Source of the DNA: Nitrospirota bacterium
GTDB lineage: Bacteria; Nitrospirota; Nitrospiria; Nitrospirales; Nitrospiraceae
DNA: 64,000 nucleotides
Direction: 5' to 3'
NCBI GenBank assembly: GCA_028876065.1
Contig: JAGWTI010000005.1
Location: forward strand, 1 to 64,000
Part shown: piece after piece, positions 9,199-16,302 of the stretch
Numbering within the stretch: position 1 is the stretch's first letter
Layout: each line of letters begins with the position of its first letter
The notes under the pieces: model-generated
What the model saw: only the letters and a program-made list of their open reading frames with translations
What the model was told of the DNA's origin: nothing
Databases searched by the model: none
Translations under genes and position numbers: made by a program

Positions 9199-9281
9199 AA
9201 CGATGAACGCGGAACGATAAATGATGAATGAAAGAGTCCGGACCTCTGCCATTCAGCATTCATCGTTCAGCATGCATCATT
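9199..9281. repeat. Intergenic imperfect hairpin, ATGATGAATG family (copy A)
   Basis: Left arm 9199-9236 and right arm 9244-9281 (about 38 bases each) are near-complementary around a short loop. Roughly 28 of 38 positions pair as Watson-Crick, and some others can form G-U pairs. The arms are made of the words GATGAA, GGAACGAT and AATGATGAATG. The element fills the pheS-pheT gap, starting 6 bases after the pheS stop and ending 14 bases before the pheT start. The same words and layout recur at 19530, 32885 and 47892. Confidence 0.8.
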
Positions 9282-9295
9282 GGATTCCGTAAGAC

Positions 9296-11029
9296 ATGCC
9301 GACCATTTCCATCAACCTGAAAGACTTCGAACAGCTCCTTGGGCCGAACGCGCTCAAGGAAGCCACGGCCGGCCGGAACGTGTTGACCGCCGGAAGCCTG
9401 GAACCCCTGCTGCCCCTAGTCAAGGGCGAACTGAAGGACCAAGATGGCGACCAGGGCGAAGTACGGGTTGAACTGCAGGACAGTAACCGGCCCGATCTCT
9501 GGTCGGCCGAAGGCGTCGCCCGTCAGATTCGGATCAAGCTGACCGGCGCCGCGCCGACCTATCCATTCTTCGGCGCGAAGCCGCAGGGAAAACGGCGGCT
9601 GCTCGTGACGCCGGGCCTGGAGAAGATTCGCCCCTATGTGGCGGCCTGCACGGCTTGCGGCTATGCGGTGACCGAGGCCGGCTTGGCGCAATTGATCCAG
9701 GTCCAAGAGAAGCTGGCCGACATCTTCGGGCGCAAGCGCAGCACGGTGTCGATCGGGCTCTATCGCCTCCCGGCGATCGTGTTCCCGGTCACCTACGATC
9801 TGGTCAGCCCCGAGGGGGCCCGATTTACCCCCCTGGGATTCGACGAGAAGATGTCGTTGCGCGAGATTTTGGCCGTGCATCCCAAAGGGTTGGAGTATGG
9901 GGCGTTGATCGCGGGCCATGATCGGGTACCGCTCCTGCGGGACGATGAAGGACAGGTCCTCTCGCTCCCTCCGATCATCAACAGCCGGGAGATCGGGGAA
10001 GTGCGGGTCGGAGACCGGGAGCTTTTCGTGGAAGTCACCGGCACCGATCTGTCGATGGTCGTGCTGACGTTGAACATTCTCGCGGTCAATCTGGCCGATC
10101 GAGGCGCGGTCATTGAACCGGTTCAAGTGACCTATCCCTACGAAACGGCCTTGGGGAAATCCATGCCCACGCCGCTGGATTTCGGCCGGCCGCAGTCCAT
10201 TCCCATCCAGGCGATCCGGGACGCGCTGGGAATGCCGTTGGAGTCGAGCCAGATCCGTGAAGCGCTCTCGGGGTACGGGTGCGAGGTCCGCGGAGCGAAG
10301 GACAAGCTGACGGTCAAGCTGCCCCCCTACCGGAACGATCTGATGCATGCGGTGGATGTGGTGGAAGACGTGGCGATCAGCCGCGGGTACGGGTCGTTTG
10401 AGCCGGTGATGCCGTCTCAGTTTACCGTGGGCGGCCTGTCTCGCGTGGAGCAGATGTCCGACCGGATACGCGATCTGATGGTCGGGATGGGCTTTCAAGA
10501 GATCATAGCCAATATCCTGGCCTCGCGGCAGGAGCTGGTCGAGCGCATGCGGCTTGCCGGGAGCGAGTGGGACCGCATCGTGGAAGTGGACAACGCCATG
10601 TCCCTGACCTTCAGCTGCCTGCGGCAGTGGATCGTGCCGTCGCTGCTGAGGGTGGAAGCGGCGTCCACCCGCTCCTTCTACCCGCACCGACTCTTCGAAG
10701 TCGGCGAGGTGGCGGTGCCTGACGAGACGGAAGAATTCGGATCGCGGACGCGAGTGGCACTCGGGGCGCTGATCGCCCATGCCACTGCGAATTTTTCCGA
10801 GGTCCATTCGAGTCTGGACCTTCTCTTGTTTTACTTGAATTGCCCGTACGGCCTGGAGCCGATCAGCCACCCGTCGTTTCTACCGGGCCGGGCCGGGCAG
10901 ATTCTGCTCCATGGGCACGCGATCGGCTTGATCGGCGAGCTGCACCCCGAAGTGCTGGAGCAGTGGCAGGTGACCATGCCGGCGGTGGTCTTCGAGCTGG
11001 AGGTGGATGCGCTGACGGAAAAGCCGTGA
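9296..11029 (+). CDS. pheT: Phenylalanine-tRNA ligase beta subunit, archaeal/eukaryotic type
   Basis: 577 residues against about 790-800 for bacterial PheT. The start MPTISINLKDFEQLLG matches archaeal PheT. A B3/4 editing-type region (LVTYPYETALGKSMPTPLDF precedes the B5 part; VTGTDLSMV lies in the core), a B5 domain (YRNDLMHAVDVVEDVAISRGYG) and the catalytic-like core are present. The bacterial N-terminal EMAP-like tRNA-binding domain and the C-terminal anticodon-binding domain are absent. It would form an (alpha-beta)2 enzyme with the preceding PheS. The gene converges on rplT. Confidence 0.93.
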   Translation: MPTISINLKDFEQLLGPNALKEATAGRNVLTAGSLEPLLPLVKGELKDQDGDQGEVRVELQDSNRPDLWSAEGVARQIRIKLTGAAPTYPFFGAKPQGKRRLLVTPGLEKIRPYVAACTACGYAVTEAGLAQLIQVQEKLADIFGRKRSTVSIGLYRLPAIVFPVTYDLVSPEGARFTPLGFDEKMSLREILAVHPKGLEYGALIAGHDRVPLLRDDEGQVLSLPPIINSREIGEVRVGDRELFVEVTGTDLSMVVLTLNILAVNLADRGAVIEPVQVTYPYETALGKSMPTPLDFGRPQSIPIQAIRDALGMPLESSQIREALSGYGCEVRGAKDKLTVKLPPYRNDLMHAVDVVEDVAISRGYGSFEPVMPSQFTVGGLSRVEQMSDRIRDLMVGMGFQEIIANILASRQELVERMRLAGSEWDRIVEVDNAMSLTFSCLRQWIVPSLLRVEAASTRSFYPHRLFEVGEVAVPDETEEFGSRTRVALGALIAHATANFSEVHSSLDLLLFYLNCPYGLEPISHPSFLPGRAGQILLHGHAIGLIGELHPEVLEQWQVTMPAVVFELEVDALTEKP

Positions 11030-11042
11030 CAAGGTGGAGTTA

Positions 11043-11070
11043 TGAGTGCTGGGCGATCACCCAACACTCA
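11043..11070. terminator. Hairpin between convergent pheT and rplT
   Basis: TGAGTG-c-TGGG (11043-11053) pairs with CCCA-a-CACTCA (11060-11070) around the loop CGATCA, giving ten pairs and one mismatch. It lies between two convergent genes, so it could end transcription from both sides, but no T-run follows on either strand. The GAGTG/CACTC words resemble those of the hairpin at 27181. Confidence 0.5.
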
Positions 11071-11087
11071 CAACCCACAATCCTCCG

Positions 11088-11447
11088 CTAGGCCGAGGCG
11101 GTCTGCTTGGCCAGGGTGGCCAGTTGGTCGAATCCCGCCGGGTCCTTGATCGCCATGTCCGACAGTACCTTCCGATCCAGCAGGACATTGGCCTTTTTCA
11201 GCGCGTTGATGAAGCGGCTGTAGGTCAAGCCGTGCTGGCGCACCGCCGCGCTGATCCGAGTGACCCAGAGTCGCCTGAAATTCCGCTTTCGCTTTTTCCG
11301 TTCGGCATAGGCATAGGTCTGGCCCTTGTCCACGGATTCCGTGGCGCTCCGGAACAGCCGGCTCTTTCCCCCGTACTGGCCCTTCGCCAGTTTAATCCGC
11401 TTTTTGCGTCGCTGCCTGGTCTTGGGACCGCCTTTTACGCGTGGCAT
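11088..11447 (-). CDS. rplT: 50S ribosomal protein L20
   Basis: 119 residues, start ATG 11447. MPRVKGGPKTRQRRKKRIKLAKGQYGGKS is the N-terminal tail that threads into 23S rRNA; RVTRISAA-type residues and the YSRFINALKKANV C-terminal globular region are complete. It is the last gene of thrS-infC-rpmI-rplT on the minus strand. L20 is known to repress its own operon in several bacteria; no specific leader mimic was identified here. Confidence 0.97.
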   Translation of the reverse strand: MPRVKGGPKTRQRRKKRIKLAKGQYGGKSRLFRSATESVDKGQTYAYAERKKRKRNFRRLWVTRISAAVRQHGLTYSRFINALKKANVLLDRKVLSDMAIKDPAGFDQLATLAKQTASA

Positions 11448-11493
11448 GTGTCGGTACTCCTCTTCCTCTCGGCTCGAAGCCGGTGTTGATGGC

Positions 11494-11697
11494 TCAGTTG
11501 TAGGGCAGCAGCCGGTTCATCGACAGCGTCATGGTGTGATCCACCGGTGCCGTGCCTTTGAGTCTCCGTTTGCGGTCGCGCGCCTTGCTGGTCAGGATGT
11601 GCCGCTTCCCGGCCTTGCGCCGCCGCAGCTTGCCGCTGCCGGTCCTGCTGAGGCGCTTGCTGGCGCCGCTGTGCGTTTTTAGTTTCAGGCCTGCCAT
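11494..11697 (-). CDS. rpmI: 50S ribosomal protein L35
   Basis: 67 residues from ATG 11697 ([15 protein letters not shown]), with a GGGAG ribosome site just upstream. The frame stays open to 11766, but that extension is unlike L35. The small basic protein has the family signature KTHSGASKR and ends MNRLLPYN. It sits between infC and rplT as usual; the gap to rplT is 46 bases. Confidence 0.96.
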   Translation of the reverse strand: MAGLKLKTHSGASKRLSRTGSGKLRRRKAGKRHILTSKARDRKRRLKGTAPVDHTMTLSMNRLLPYN

Positions 11698-11787
11698 GTG
11701 TTGTTCTCCCTTTCCAAGGTTCTTGCGCGTCGGGTGACGCCTCTCGCGGCGCCGGCTGCGCCGCATTGCGCGCGTGCGCCGCTCATT

Positions 11788-12294
11788 TCATTTGGGCGCG
11801 ACGATCATGATCAGACTGCGCCCTTCCATTCTGGGCGCGTACTCGATGGTCCCGTTTTCCATCAACTGCTGCATCACGGTGTTCATCATCGTGCGCCCCA
11901 TTTCCTGGTTCGCCATCTCGCGTCCGCGGAACGTGACCGTGACCTTGGTCTTGTTGCCGTCCGCCAGGAACTCTTTGACCTGGCGGATCTTGATCTCCAG
12001 GTCGTGTTTGTCGGTGCGGGGCCGCAGCTTGATCTCTTTGACCTGCGTGGACTTTTGGTGCTTCCGACTCTGATGCTCCTTTTTCTGGAGCTCATACTTG
12101 TACTTGCCGTGATCCATGATCCGGCAGACCGGCGGCACCGATGTCGGCGCCACTTCGACGAGATCGTAACCCAGATCCTGGGCTTTCTTGAACGCATCGG
12201 GGGTGGGCAGGATGCCCAGTTGCTCACCCTCGGGTCCGATCACACGCACCTCCCGGACTCGGATTTCACGATTCACACGCAGTTTGGGGACGAT
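11788..12294 (-). CDS. infC: Translation initiation factor IF-3, AUC start
   Basis: 168 residues if translation starts at ATC 12294-12292. A Shine-Dalgarno-like GAGAGGTG ends just before it with ideal spacing, and the reading VPKLRVNREIRVREVRVIG matches the usual IF3 N-terminus. The first in-frame GTG (12276) would lie about two dozen bases from that ribosome site and clip the N-terminus. IF3 rejects non-canonical starts, and infC of many bacteria uses AUU, AUC or AUA so that IF3 limits its own synthesis. Both domains are complete (EGEQLGILPTPDAFKKAQ; KIRQVKEFLADGNKTKV; GREMANQEMG). Confidence 0.93.
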   Translation of the reverse strand: MVPKLRVNREIRVREVRVIGPEGEQLGILPTPDAFKKAQDLGYDLVEVAPTSVPPVCRIMDHGKYKYELQKKEHQSRKHQKSTQVKEIKLRPRTDKHDLEIKIRQVKEFLADGNKTKVTVTFRGREMANQEMGRTMMNTVMQQLMENGTIEYAPRMEGRSLIMIVAPK

Positions 12295-12316
12295 ACGGCA
12301 CCTCTCAGGAAAAAGG

Positions 12317-14254
12317 TTATTCGGACGCCATGCTCTTGGCCAGGTCGGCCCGGATTAGCTCGATCGCCGCCGGGACCGCCAGGCTGCCCTTGTCTTCGCC
12401 GCCGCGTCTGCGGATCGACACGGACTCGGCCTGTTGCTCGCGGGCGCCAACGACGAGCATATAGGGAATTTTGGCCTTTTCTGCTTCACGAATTTTATAG
12501 CCGGCTTTTTCGTTGCGCAGATCAGCTTCGACACGAAGCCCGGCCGCTTTGAGCAGAGCCATGACCTTCGACGCATAGTCATGCTGGTGCTCGCTGATGG
12601 GCAGCACGATGGCCTGGACCGGAGCGAGCCAAGTCGGGAACGCCCCGGCGTAATGCTCTACCAAAATGCCGAAGAAGCGCTCGATGGACCCCATCAGGGC
12701 TCTGTGGATCATGATCGGCTGGTGGGCTTTCCCGTCCTCGCCGGTGTAAGTCAGCCCGAACCGTTCGGGGTTATTGAAATCCACCTGGACCGTGGAACAT
12801 TGCCAAGCCCGTCCAAGCACGTCCTTGATCTTGATGTCGATCTTGGGGCCGTAGAAGACGCCCTCGCCCGGGTCAATCTCGTAGGCCACGCCCCGTCCCT
12901 TGAGAGCCGCTTCCAACGCGCTGGTCGCCAAGGCCCAGTTCTCGGGCGACCCGACCGCCTTGTCGGGCTTGGTGGATACATAGACCTCGAACTCGGAAAA
13001 GCCGAACGTCCGGAGCACGAAAAAAGTAAAGTCCAGGACCCGGCTGACCTCCGTCTCGATCTGATCGGGACGGCAGAACAGATGGGCGTCGTCTTGGGTA
13101 AATCCGCGTACCCGTAACAGGCCATGCAAGACGCCGGTCCGCTCGTACCGGTAGACGGTTCCCAGCTCGCCGTACCGGATCGGCAGGTCCCGATAGCTTC
13201 TCAGATGGGACTTGTAAATCATGATATGGAACGGGCAGTTCATCGGCTTGAGCTGGTACTCGCTGGCCTCCACCTTCATCGTGGCGAACATGTTGTCCCG
13301 GTAATAGTCCACGTGCCCGCTGGTTTTCCACAAATCCAACCGCGCAACATGGGGAGAGTAGACCAGCTCGTAGCCCTGCTTCAGGTGCTGTTCGCGCCAG
13401 AAATTTTCGATGAGGAGACGAATCAGGGCGCCCTTGGGGTGCCAGAGGACCAGGCCGGGCCCGATCTCGTCCTGAATCGTGATCAGATCGAGCTCTTTGC
13501 CCAGCTTCCGATGGTCACGACGCTTGATCTCTTCGAGCTTCGCGAGGTGCGCATCCAGCTCTGCCTGCGTTGGGAACGAAGTCCCGTAGATCCGCTGCAA
13601 CATCGGGTTGCGCTCGTCGCCCCGCCAGTAGGCGCCGGCGCTGGTGAGCAGCTTGAAGGCTCCGACTCGTCCGGTGGTCGGCAGATGCGGCCCGCGACAG
13701 AGGTCGATGAACTCACCCTGGTCATAGAGGGACACGGTTTCATCTTCGATGCCCTCGAGGATTTCCGCCTTATACAACTCGCCGCGCTGTTTGAAGAAAT
13801 TGATGGCATCCCAGCGGCGCATCTCCAACCGCTTGAAGGGGCGATTGGCCTTGATGAGTTCCACGGCGCGCGCTTCGATCTTAGCCAGATCGTCCGGAGT
13901 GAAAGGCCGTTCGAAGGCAAAGTCGTAATAGAAACCTTCTTCAATGGCCGGGCCGATGGTGACTTGGGCCGAGGGAAACACTTCCTTGACCGCCTGGGCC
14001 ATGATGTGGGTGCTGCTGTGTCGATAAACCTCTTTGCCCTCCGGGGAGGCGAAGGTGATCGGCTCCACCGTGGCGCTTTCGGTCAGGCTCCAGTTCAGGT
14101 CTACGGGCTTGCCGTTGACCTTTGCGGCCAGGACGTCAGGGCCGAGGGTGCCGCCCGTCCCTCGAAGGGCCTCCCCGACAGTGCAGCCGGCCGGCACTTG
14201 ACGGGTGGTCCCATCCAGGAAGGTAATCTGAATCTGTTGGGTCTCGAGAGGCAT
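12317..14254 (-). CDS. thrS: Threonine-tRNA ligase
   Basis: 645 residues from ATG 14254; TTG 14263 is the alternative. Domains in order: TGS (ITFLDGTTRQVPAGCTVGEAL), editing SAD domain with zinc-type His/Cys residues (HSSTHIMAQAV and IDLCRGPHLP), class II catalytic core (motif 2 TVYRYERTGVLHGLLRVRGF; MNCPFH; motif 3 HRALMGSIERFFGILVEHY) and the C-terminal anticodon-binding domain. It heads the infC-rpmI-rplT operon, with 22 bases between its stop and the infC start. No T-box elements are seen upstream. Confidence 0.97.
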   Translation of the reverse strand: MPLETQQIQITFLDGTTRQVPAGCTVGEALRGTGGTLGPDVLAAKVNGKPVDLNWSLTESATVEPITFASPEGKEVYRHSSTHIMAQAVKEVFPSAQVTIGPAIEEGFYYDFAFERPFTPDDLAKIEARAVELIKANRPFKRLEMRRWDAINFFKQRGELYKAEILEGIEDETVSLYDQGEFIDLCRGPHLPTTGRVGAFKLLTSAGAYWRGDERNPMLQRIYGTSFPTQAELDAHLAKLEEIKRRDHRKLGKELDLITIQDEIGPGLVLWHPKGALIRLLIENFWREQHLKQGYELVYSPHVARLDLWKTSGHVDYYRDNMFATMKVEASEYQLKPMNCPFHIMIYKSHLRSYRDLPIRYGELGTVYRYERTGVLHGLLRVRGFTQDDAHLFCRPDQIETEVSRVLDFTFFVLRTFGFSEFEVYVSTKPDKAVGSPENWALATSALEAALKGRGVAYEIDPGEGVFYGPKIDIKIKDVLGRAWQCSTVQVDFNNPERFGLTYTGEDGKAHQPIMIHRALMGSIERFFGILVEHYAGAFPTWLAPVQAIVLPISEHQHDYASKVMALLKAAGLRVEADLRNEKAGYKIREAEKAKIPYMLVVGAREQQAESVSIRRRGGEDKGSLAVPAAIELIRADLAKSMASE

Positions 14255-14498
14255 AGGGTTCAAATAAGAAAAGGCACCATGGTTGCCGCGGGACTCGTCT
14301 CTTGGAACCTCTTCGCTCCTACGGGAGGCGTTCCGAAATCACCTGCGGCCAGACTGGCTTGCAGAAACCTTCAACGCATGGATGTCACTGCGCCTGTGGT
14401 CCTCTGTAGCCTGCGACCTTGCATCTGATTCCGTCTCCCGCAATCGAAGGGGTTCTCGTCCCCGGCGACCTGATGCCCTTATTCCACCAACAACAAAA
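14255..14498 (-). other. thrS leader between tRNA-Val and thrS, no gene seen
   Basis: About 244 bases lie between the 3' end of tRNA-Val and the thrS start, both on the minus strand. I see no coding region, no T-box sequence, no strong promoter and no good ribosome site in front of thrS. The segment could be a long leader transcribed from the tRNA promoter. Confidence 0.4.
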
Positions 14499-14573
14499 TG
14501 GTAGGCGCGGACGGTCTTGAACCGTCGACCTCTACCGTGTCAAGGTAGCGCTCTCCCCCTGAGCTACGCGCCT
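14499..14573 (-). tRNA. tRNA-Val (GAC)
   Basis: 75 bases on the minus strand. Acceptor AGGCGCG pairs with CGCGCCT; D-arm GCTC/GAGC; anticodon stem CTACC/GGTAG with loop TTGACAC (anticodon GAC); T-arm GACGG-TTCAAGA-CCGTC; discriminator A and encoded CCA. All stems pair perfectly. Confidence 0.96.
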
Positions 14574-14592
14574 AACGTTACGGGGCCATGCT

Positions 14593-14617
14593 AATATAGC
14601 CCGGTCTGCACTGTCAA
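14593..14617 (-). promoter_or_regulatory. Candidate promoter of tRNA-Val
   Basis: On the minus strand a perfect TTGACA (14617-14612) is followed by TATATT (14598-14593). The spacing to TATATT is short (13 bases); the overlapping TATTAG gives 15. The tRNA begins about 20 bases downstream. The -35 is strong, the -10 assignment uncertain. Confidence 0.4.
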
Positions 14618-14702
14618 GAATTTCGCCTGGATAGAGGCCGGTAAATGAGACCGACTGTGTCTCTGTTTCTGCTGTGGCTTGTCCTGTCGGCGCGGCTTGG
14701 TA

Positions 14703-15287
14703 CTAGGTGTGGTGTGCTCGTTCCCGTTTGACGGAAATCCGGAACTCGTTGATTTTCTTGCGGAGCGTATTGCGGTTCATGCCCAGCAGATCCGCAGCTT
14801 GCATCTGATTCCCGTTGGTTTCTCTCAAGACGAGCGTAATCAAGGGTTCTTCCACGGCCTTAATCAGAATCGGGTGCAAATCGCGGGCGGAACCGTTCTT
14901 CATCCCCCTGACGAAGTCCCTCAACTTCGATTTGATATAGTCGTCCAGCGAAAAATTCGGATCGGCATGGTTGGCCGACGGTCCTGCGCCATTCGACAGG
15001 GCGTGGAACATACGGTGTGTCTGCCGAAGGGTTGCCCGTGCCCCGGCGATAACGACCGTTTTGGCCGGATCGATGTGCCGTAAAAGTTCCGCCAACTCCT
15101 GGGGTTGGTTCCGCTTGGTTTCGATGATCACGCCGTCAAAGGTCCGCTTGGCCGCAGATCGAGGCAACGACGCCAAGTCCTTGGCTACGGTGATCGAGGC
15201 ATCCTTGAAGTCCCGTTTGATTTGGGCCTGGAGGTCGGGATCGGCAGTGAGCAATAGAATGCTGACGACGGATGTGCGGATCGACAT
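14703..15287 (-). CDS. Fis-type DNA-binding regulator with degenerate receiver domain
   Basis: 194 residues from ATG 15287. The C-terminus (LITLVLRETNGNQMQAADLL followed by GMNRNTLRKKINEF) is a Fis/NtrC-family helix-turn-helix. Residues about 8-100 read like a receiver fold: SILLLTADPDLQAQI as strand 1 with part of the acidic cluster, DGVIIET as strand 3, TVVIAGARAT as strand 4. The position that normally holds the phosphoacceptor Asp is Glu in DGVIIE, so it cannot be phosphorylated in the usual way. There is no AAA+ domain, so it is not a sigma-54 activator. The target genes are unknown. Confidence 0.8.
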   Translation of the reverse strand: MSIRTSVVSILLLTADPDLQAQIKRDFKDASITVAKDLASLPRSAAKRTFDGVIIETKRNQPQELAELLRHIDPAKTVVIAGARATLRQTHRMFHALSNGAGPSANHADPNFSLDDYIKSKLRDFVRGMKNGSARDLHPILIKAVEEPLITLVLRETNGNQMQAADLLGMNRNTLRKKINEFRISVKRERAHHT

Positions 15288-15482
15288 GAAGGCACCACGA
15301 AGAAGAGGGCGGGATTATCCTCCACAGGATTCCGCCAAGTCAACGATTAAATCGGCCCATCTCGCTAGGGCCAGCCGATGGACAAGCAACTGTAGTGCCA
15401 CAGCTCCGCGGCCAGGGCTTTGTATAATGTCGGCCAGTTTTGGCGCTATCTTGATTCAGGGGACGGGAATAGGATCTGAAAA
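15288..15482. other. Intergenic region between divergent Fis-type and sulfur genes
   Basis: No coding region seen. A perfect -10 hexamer TATAAT lies at 15423-15428 on the plus strand, without a convincing -35 at normal distance. It could drive the small open frame at 15483. Confidence 0.4.
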
Positions 15483-15719
15483 TTGGCACGCGATGACAGG
15501 TTTTGTTCTTTTTGCGCCAAGGAATCGGAAGCACGTCAGTATGTCATTGACCATGCTAACATGCCCGAGGCTGAAAAAACAGAATCCGTCACGTGCTGGC
15601 GCCGAAGGCAGAGGACGGAACCCAAAGCAAAGACCATCATGGGTGTATGTGCTCAGGCAAAGAAGATTGAAAATAAAATAACCCTGCGGCCCGAGAGACG
15701 ACTTGACATTCCTGGCTAA
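15483..15719 (+). CDS. Possible small zinc-finger protein, ClpX-like CxxC, doubtful
   Basis: An open frame of 78 residues from TTG 15483. The start LARDDRFCSFCAKESEARQY resembles the N-terminal zinc finger of ClpX (CSFCGK...), but the second CxxC needed for zinc binding is not found; only isolated Cys follow (VTCW, MGVC). The segment is less GC-rich than neighbouring genes and overlaps the promoter of the Rrf2 gene at its 3' end. It may be a decayed or frameshifted zinc-finger gene, or not a gene. Confidence 0.3.
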   Translation: MARDDRFCSFCAKESEARQYVIDHANMPEAEKTESVTCWRRRQRTEPKAKTIMGVCAQAKKIENKITLRPERRLDIPG

Positions 15720-15733
15720 CGACCTGTATAAAT
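15704..15733 (+). promoter_or_regulatory. Strong sigma-70 promoter of the Rrf2/sulfur operon
   Basis: Perfect TTGACA (15704-15709) and TATAAA (15728-15733) with an 18-base spacer, one of the best promoters in the window. Transcription would start near 15740, just before the palindrome at 15745 and about 40 bases ahead of the Rrf2 start codon. Confidence 0.75.
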
Positions 15734-15744
15734 TACCACCTCTT

Positions 15745-15761
15745 ATTTCCTATCGGAATAC
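15745..15761. promoter_or_regulatory. Candidate Rrf2 (CymR-like) operator
   Basis: TATTTCC-TAT-CGGAATA is an imperfect 17-base palindrome just downstream of the predicted transcription start and upstream of the Rrf2 gene. Known CymR/Rrf2 operators have a similar TTCC...GGAA core. A second, looser repeat (CCTAT...ATAGG, 15750-15773) overlaps it. Autorepression at this site is inferred. Confidence 0.5.
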
Positions 15762-15777
15762 TCGTGAATAGGGAATT

Positions 15778-16230
15778 GTGAAAATCTCGCTGAAGGCCAC
15801 ATATGGAATTCTCGCGGCGCTGGATTTGGCGTTGAATGGCGGCACATCGCCTGTGCAGGCGAAAATGATTGCCAAGCGTCAGGCCATTCCGCTCCGTTTT
15901 CTCGAGCAGGTGCTGAATGTAATGAAGAACGCCGGGTTGGTCGATAGCCTTCGCGGTGCCCAGGGAGGCTATCTGTTGGGAAAACTGCCGGAAGAAATCT
16001 CGTTGGCTGATATTGTGGAGGCGTTGGACGGGACCCTCTCGCAGCCGAACGGCCACAGAGGGACCACACGTCAGCTACAGGGACTGTCCAAACCGGCCTT
16101 GCTCTTGGCCGATGTCTGGGAGCAGGTCCGCCAGGCGGAACTGGGCGTCTTGACCTCCGTGACGCTTCGCGAACTGGCGGAGCGGCACCAACAGCTTGAT
16201 CGTGAACGAACCCTCATGTACCACATCTGA
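15778..16230 (+). CDS. Rrf2-family repressor, cysteine-free (CymR-like)
   Basis: 150 residues from GTG 15778. The winged-helix Rrf2 signature is clear: MKISLKATYGILAALDLAL, then AIPLRFLEQVLNVMKNAGLV and SLRGAQGGYLLGK. The protein has no cysteine at all, so it cannot bind an Fe-S cluster as IscR, NsrR or RsrR do. That places it with cluster-free members such as CymR, which represses sulfur metabolism with a cysteine synthase partner. It lies upstream of the sulfate assimilation operon and behind a strong promoter with a palindrome, so it is the likely regulator of that operon and of itself. Confidence 0.88.
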   Translation: MKISLKATYGILAALDLALNGGTSPVQAKMIAKRQAIPLRFLEQVLNVMKNAGLVDSLRGAQGGYLLGKLPEEISLADIVEALDGTLSQPNGHRGTTRQLQGLSKPALLLADVWEQVRQAELGVLTSVTLRELAERHQQLDRERTLMYHI

Positions 16231-16235
16231 ATCCA

Positions 16236-16282
16236 AAGAAGCCGTCAGCCTGCAGCCCATAGCTGACAGCTGAGCGCTTCTT
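16236..16282. repeat. Intergenic hairpin, TCAGC/GCTGA word family (copy G)
   Basis: Left arm 16236-16255 and right arm 16263-16282 (20 bases each) pair at about 15 positions around a seven-base loop; the ends AAGAAGC/GCTTCTT are perfect. It begins 6 bases after the Rrf2 stop and lies before the sulfite reductase start. It could attenuate read-through or set mRNA ends inside the operon. Confidence 0.6.
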
Positions 16283-16302
16283 AGCTATTGCGAGGCTTGC
16301 TT

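Noticed and set aside
12277-12294. GTG 12276 as the infC start
   Set aside because: It is about two dozen bases from the only good ribosome site and removes conserved N-terminal residues; ATC 12294 fits better.
14264-14498. T-box riboswitch in the thrS leader
   Set aside because: I could not find the T-box sequence, a specifier loop or a terminator/antiterminator pair.
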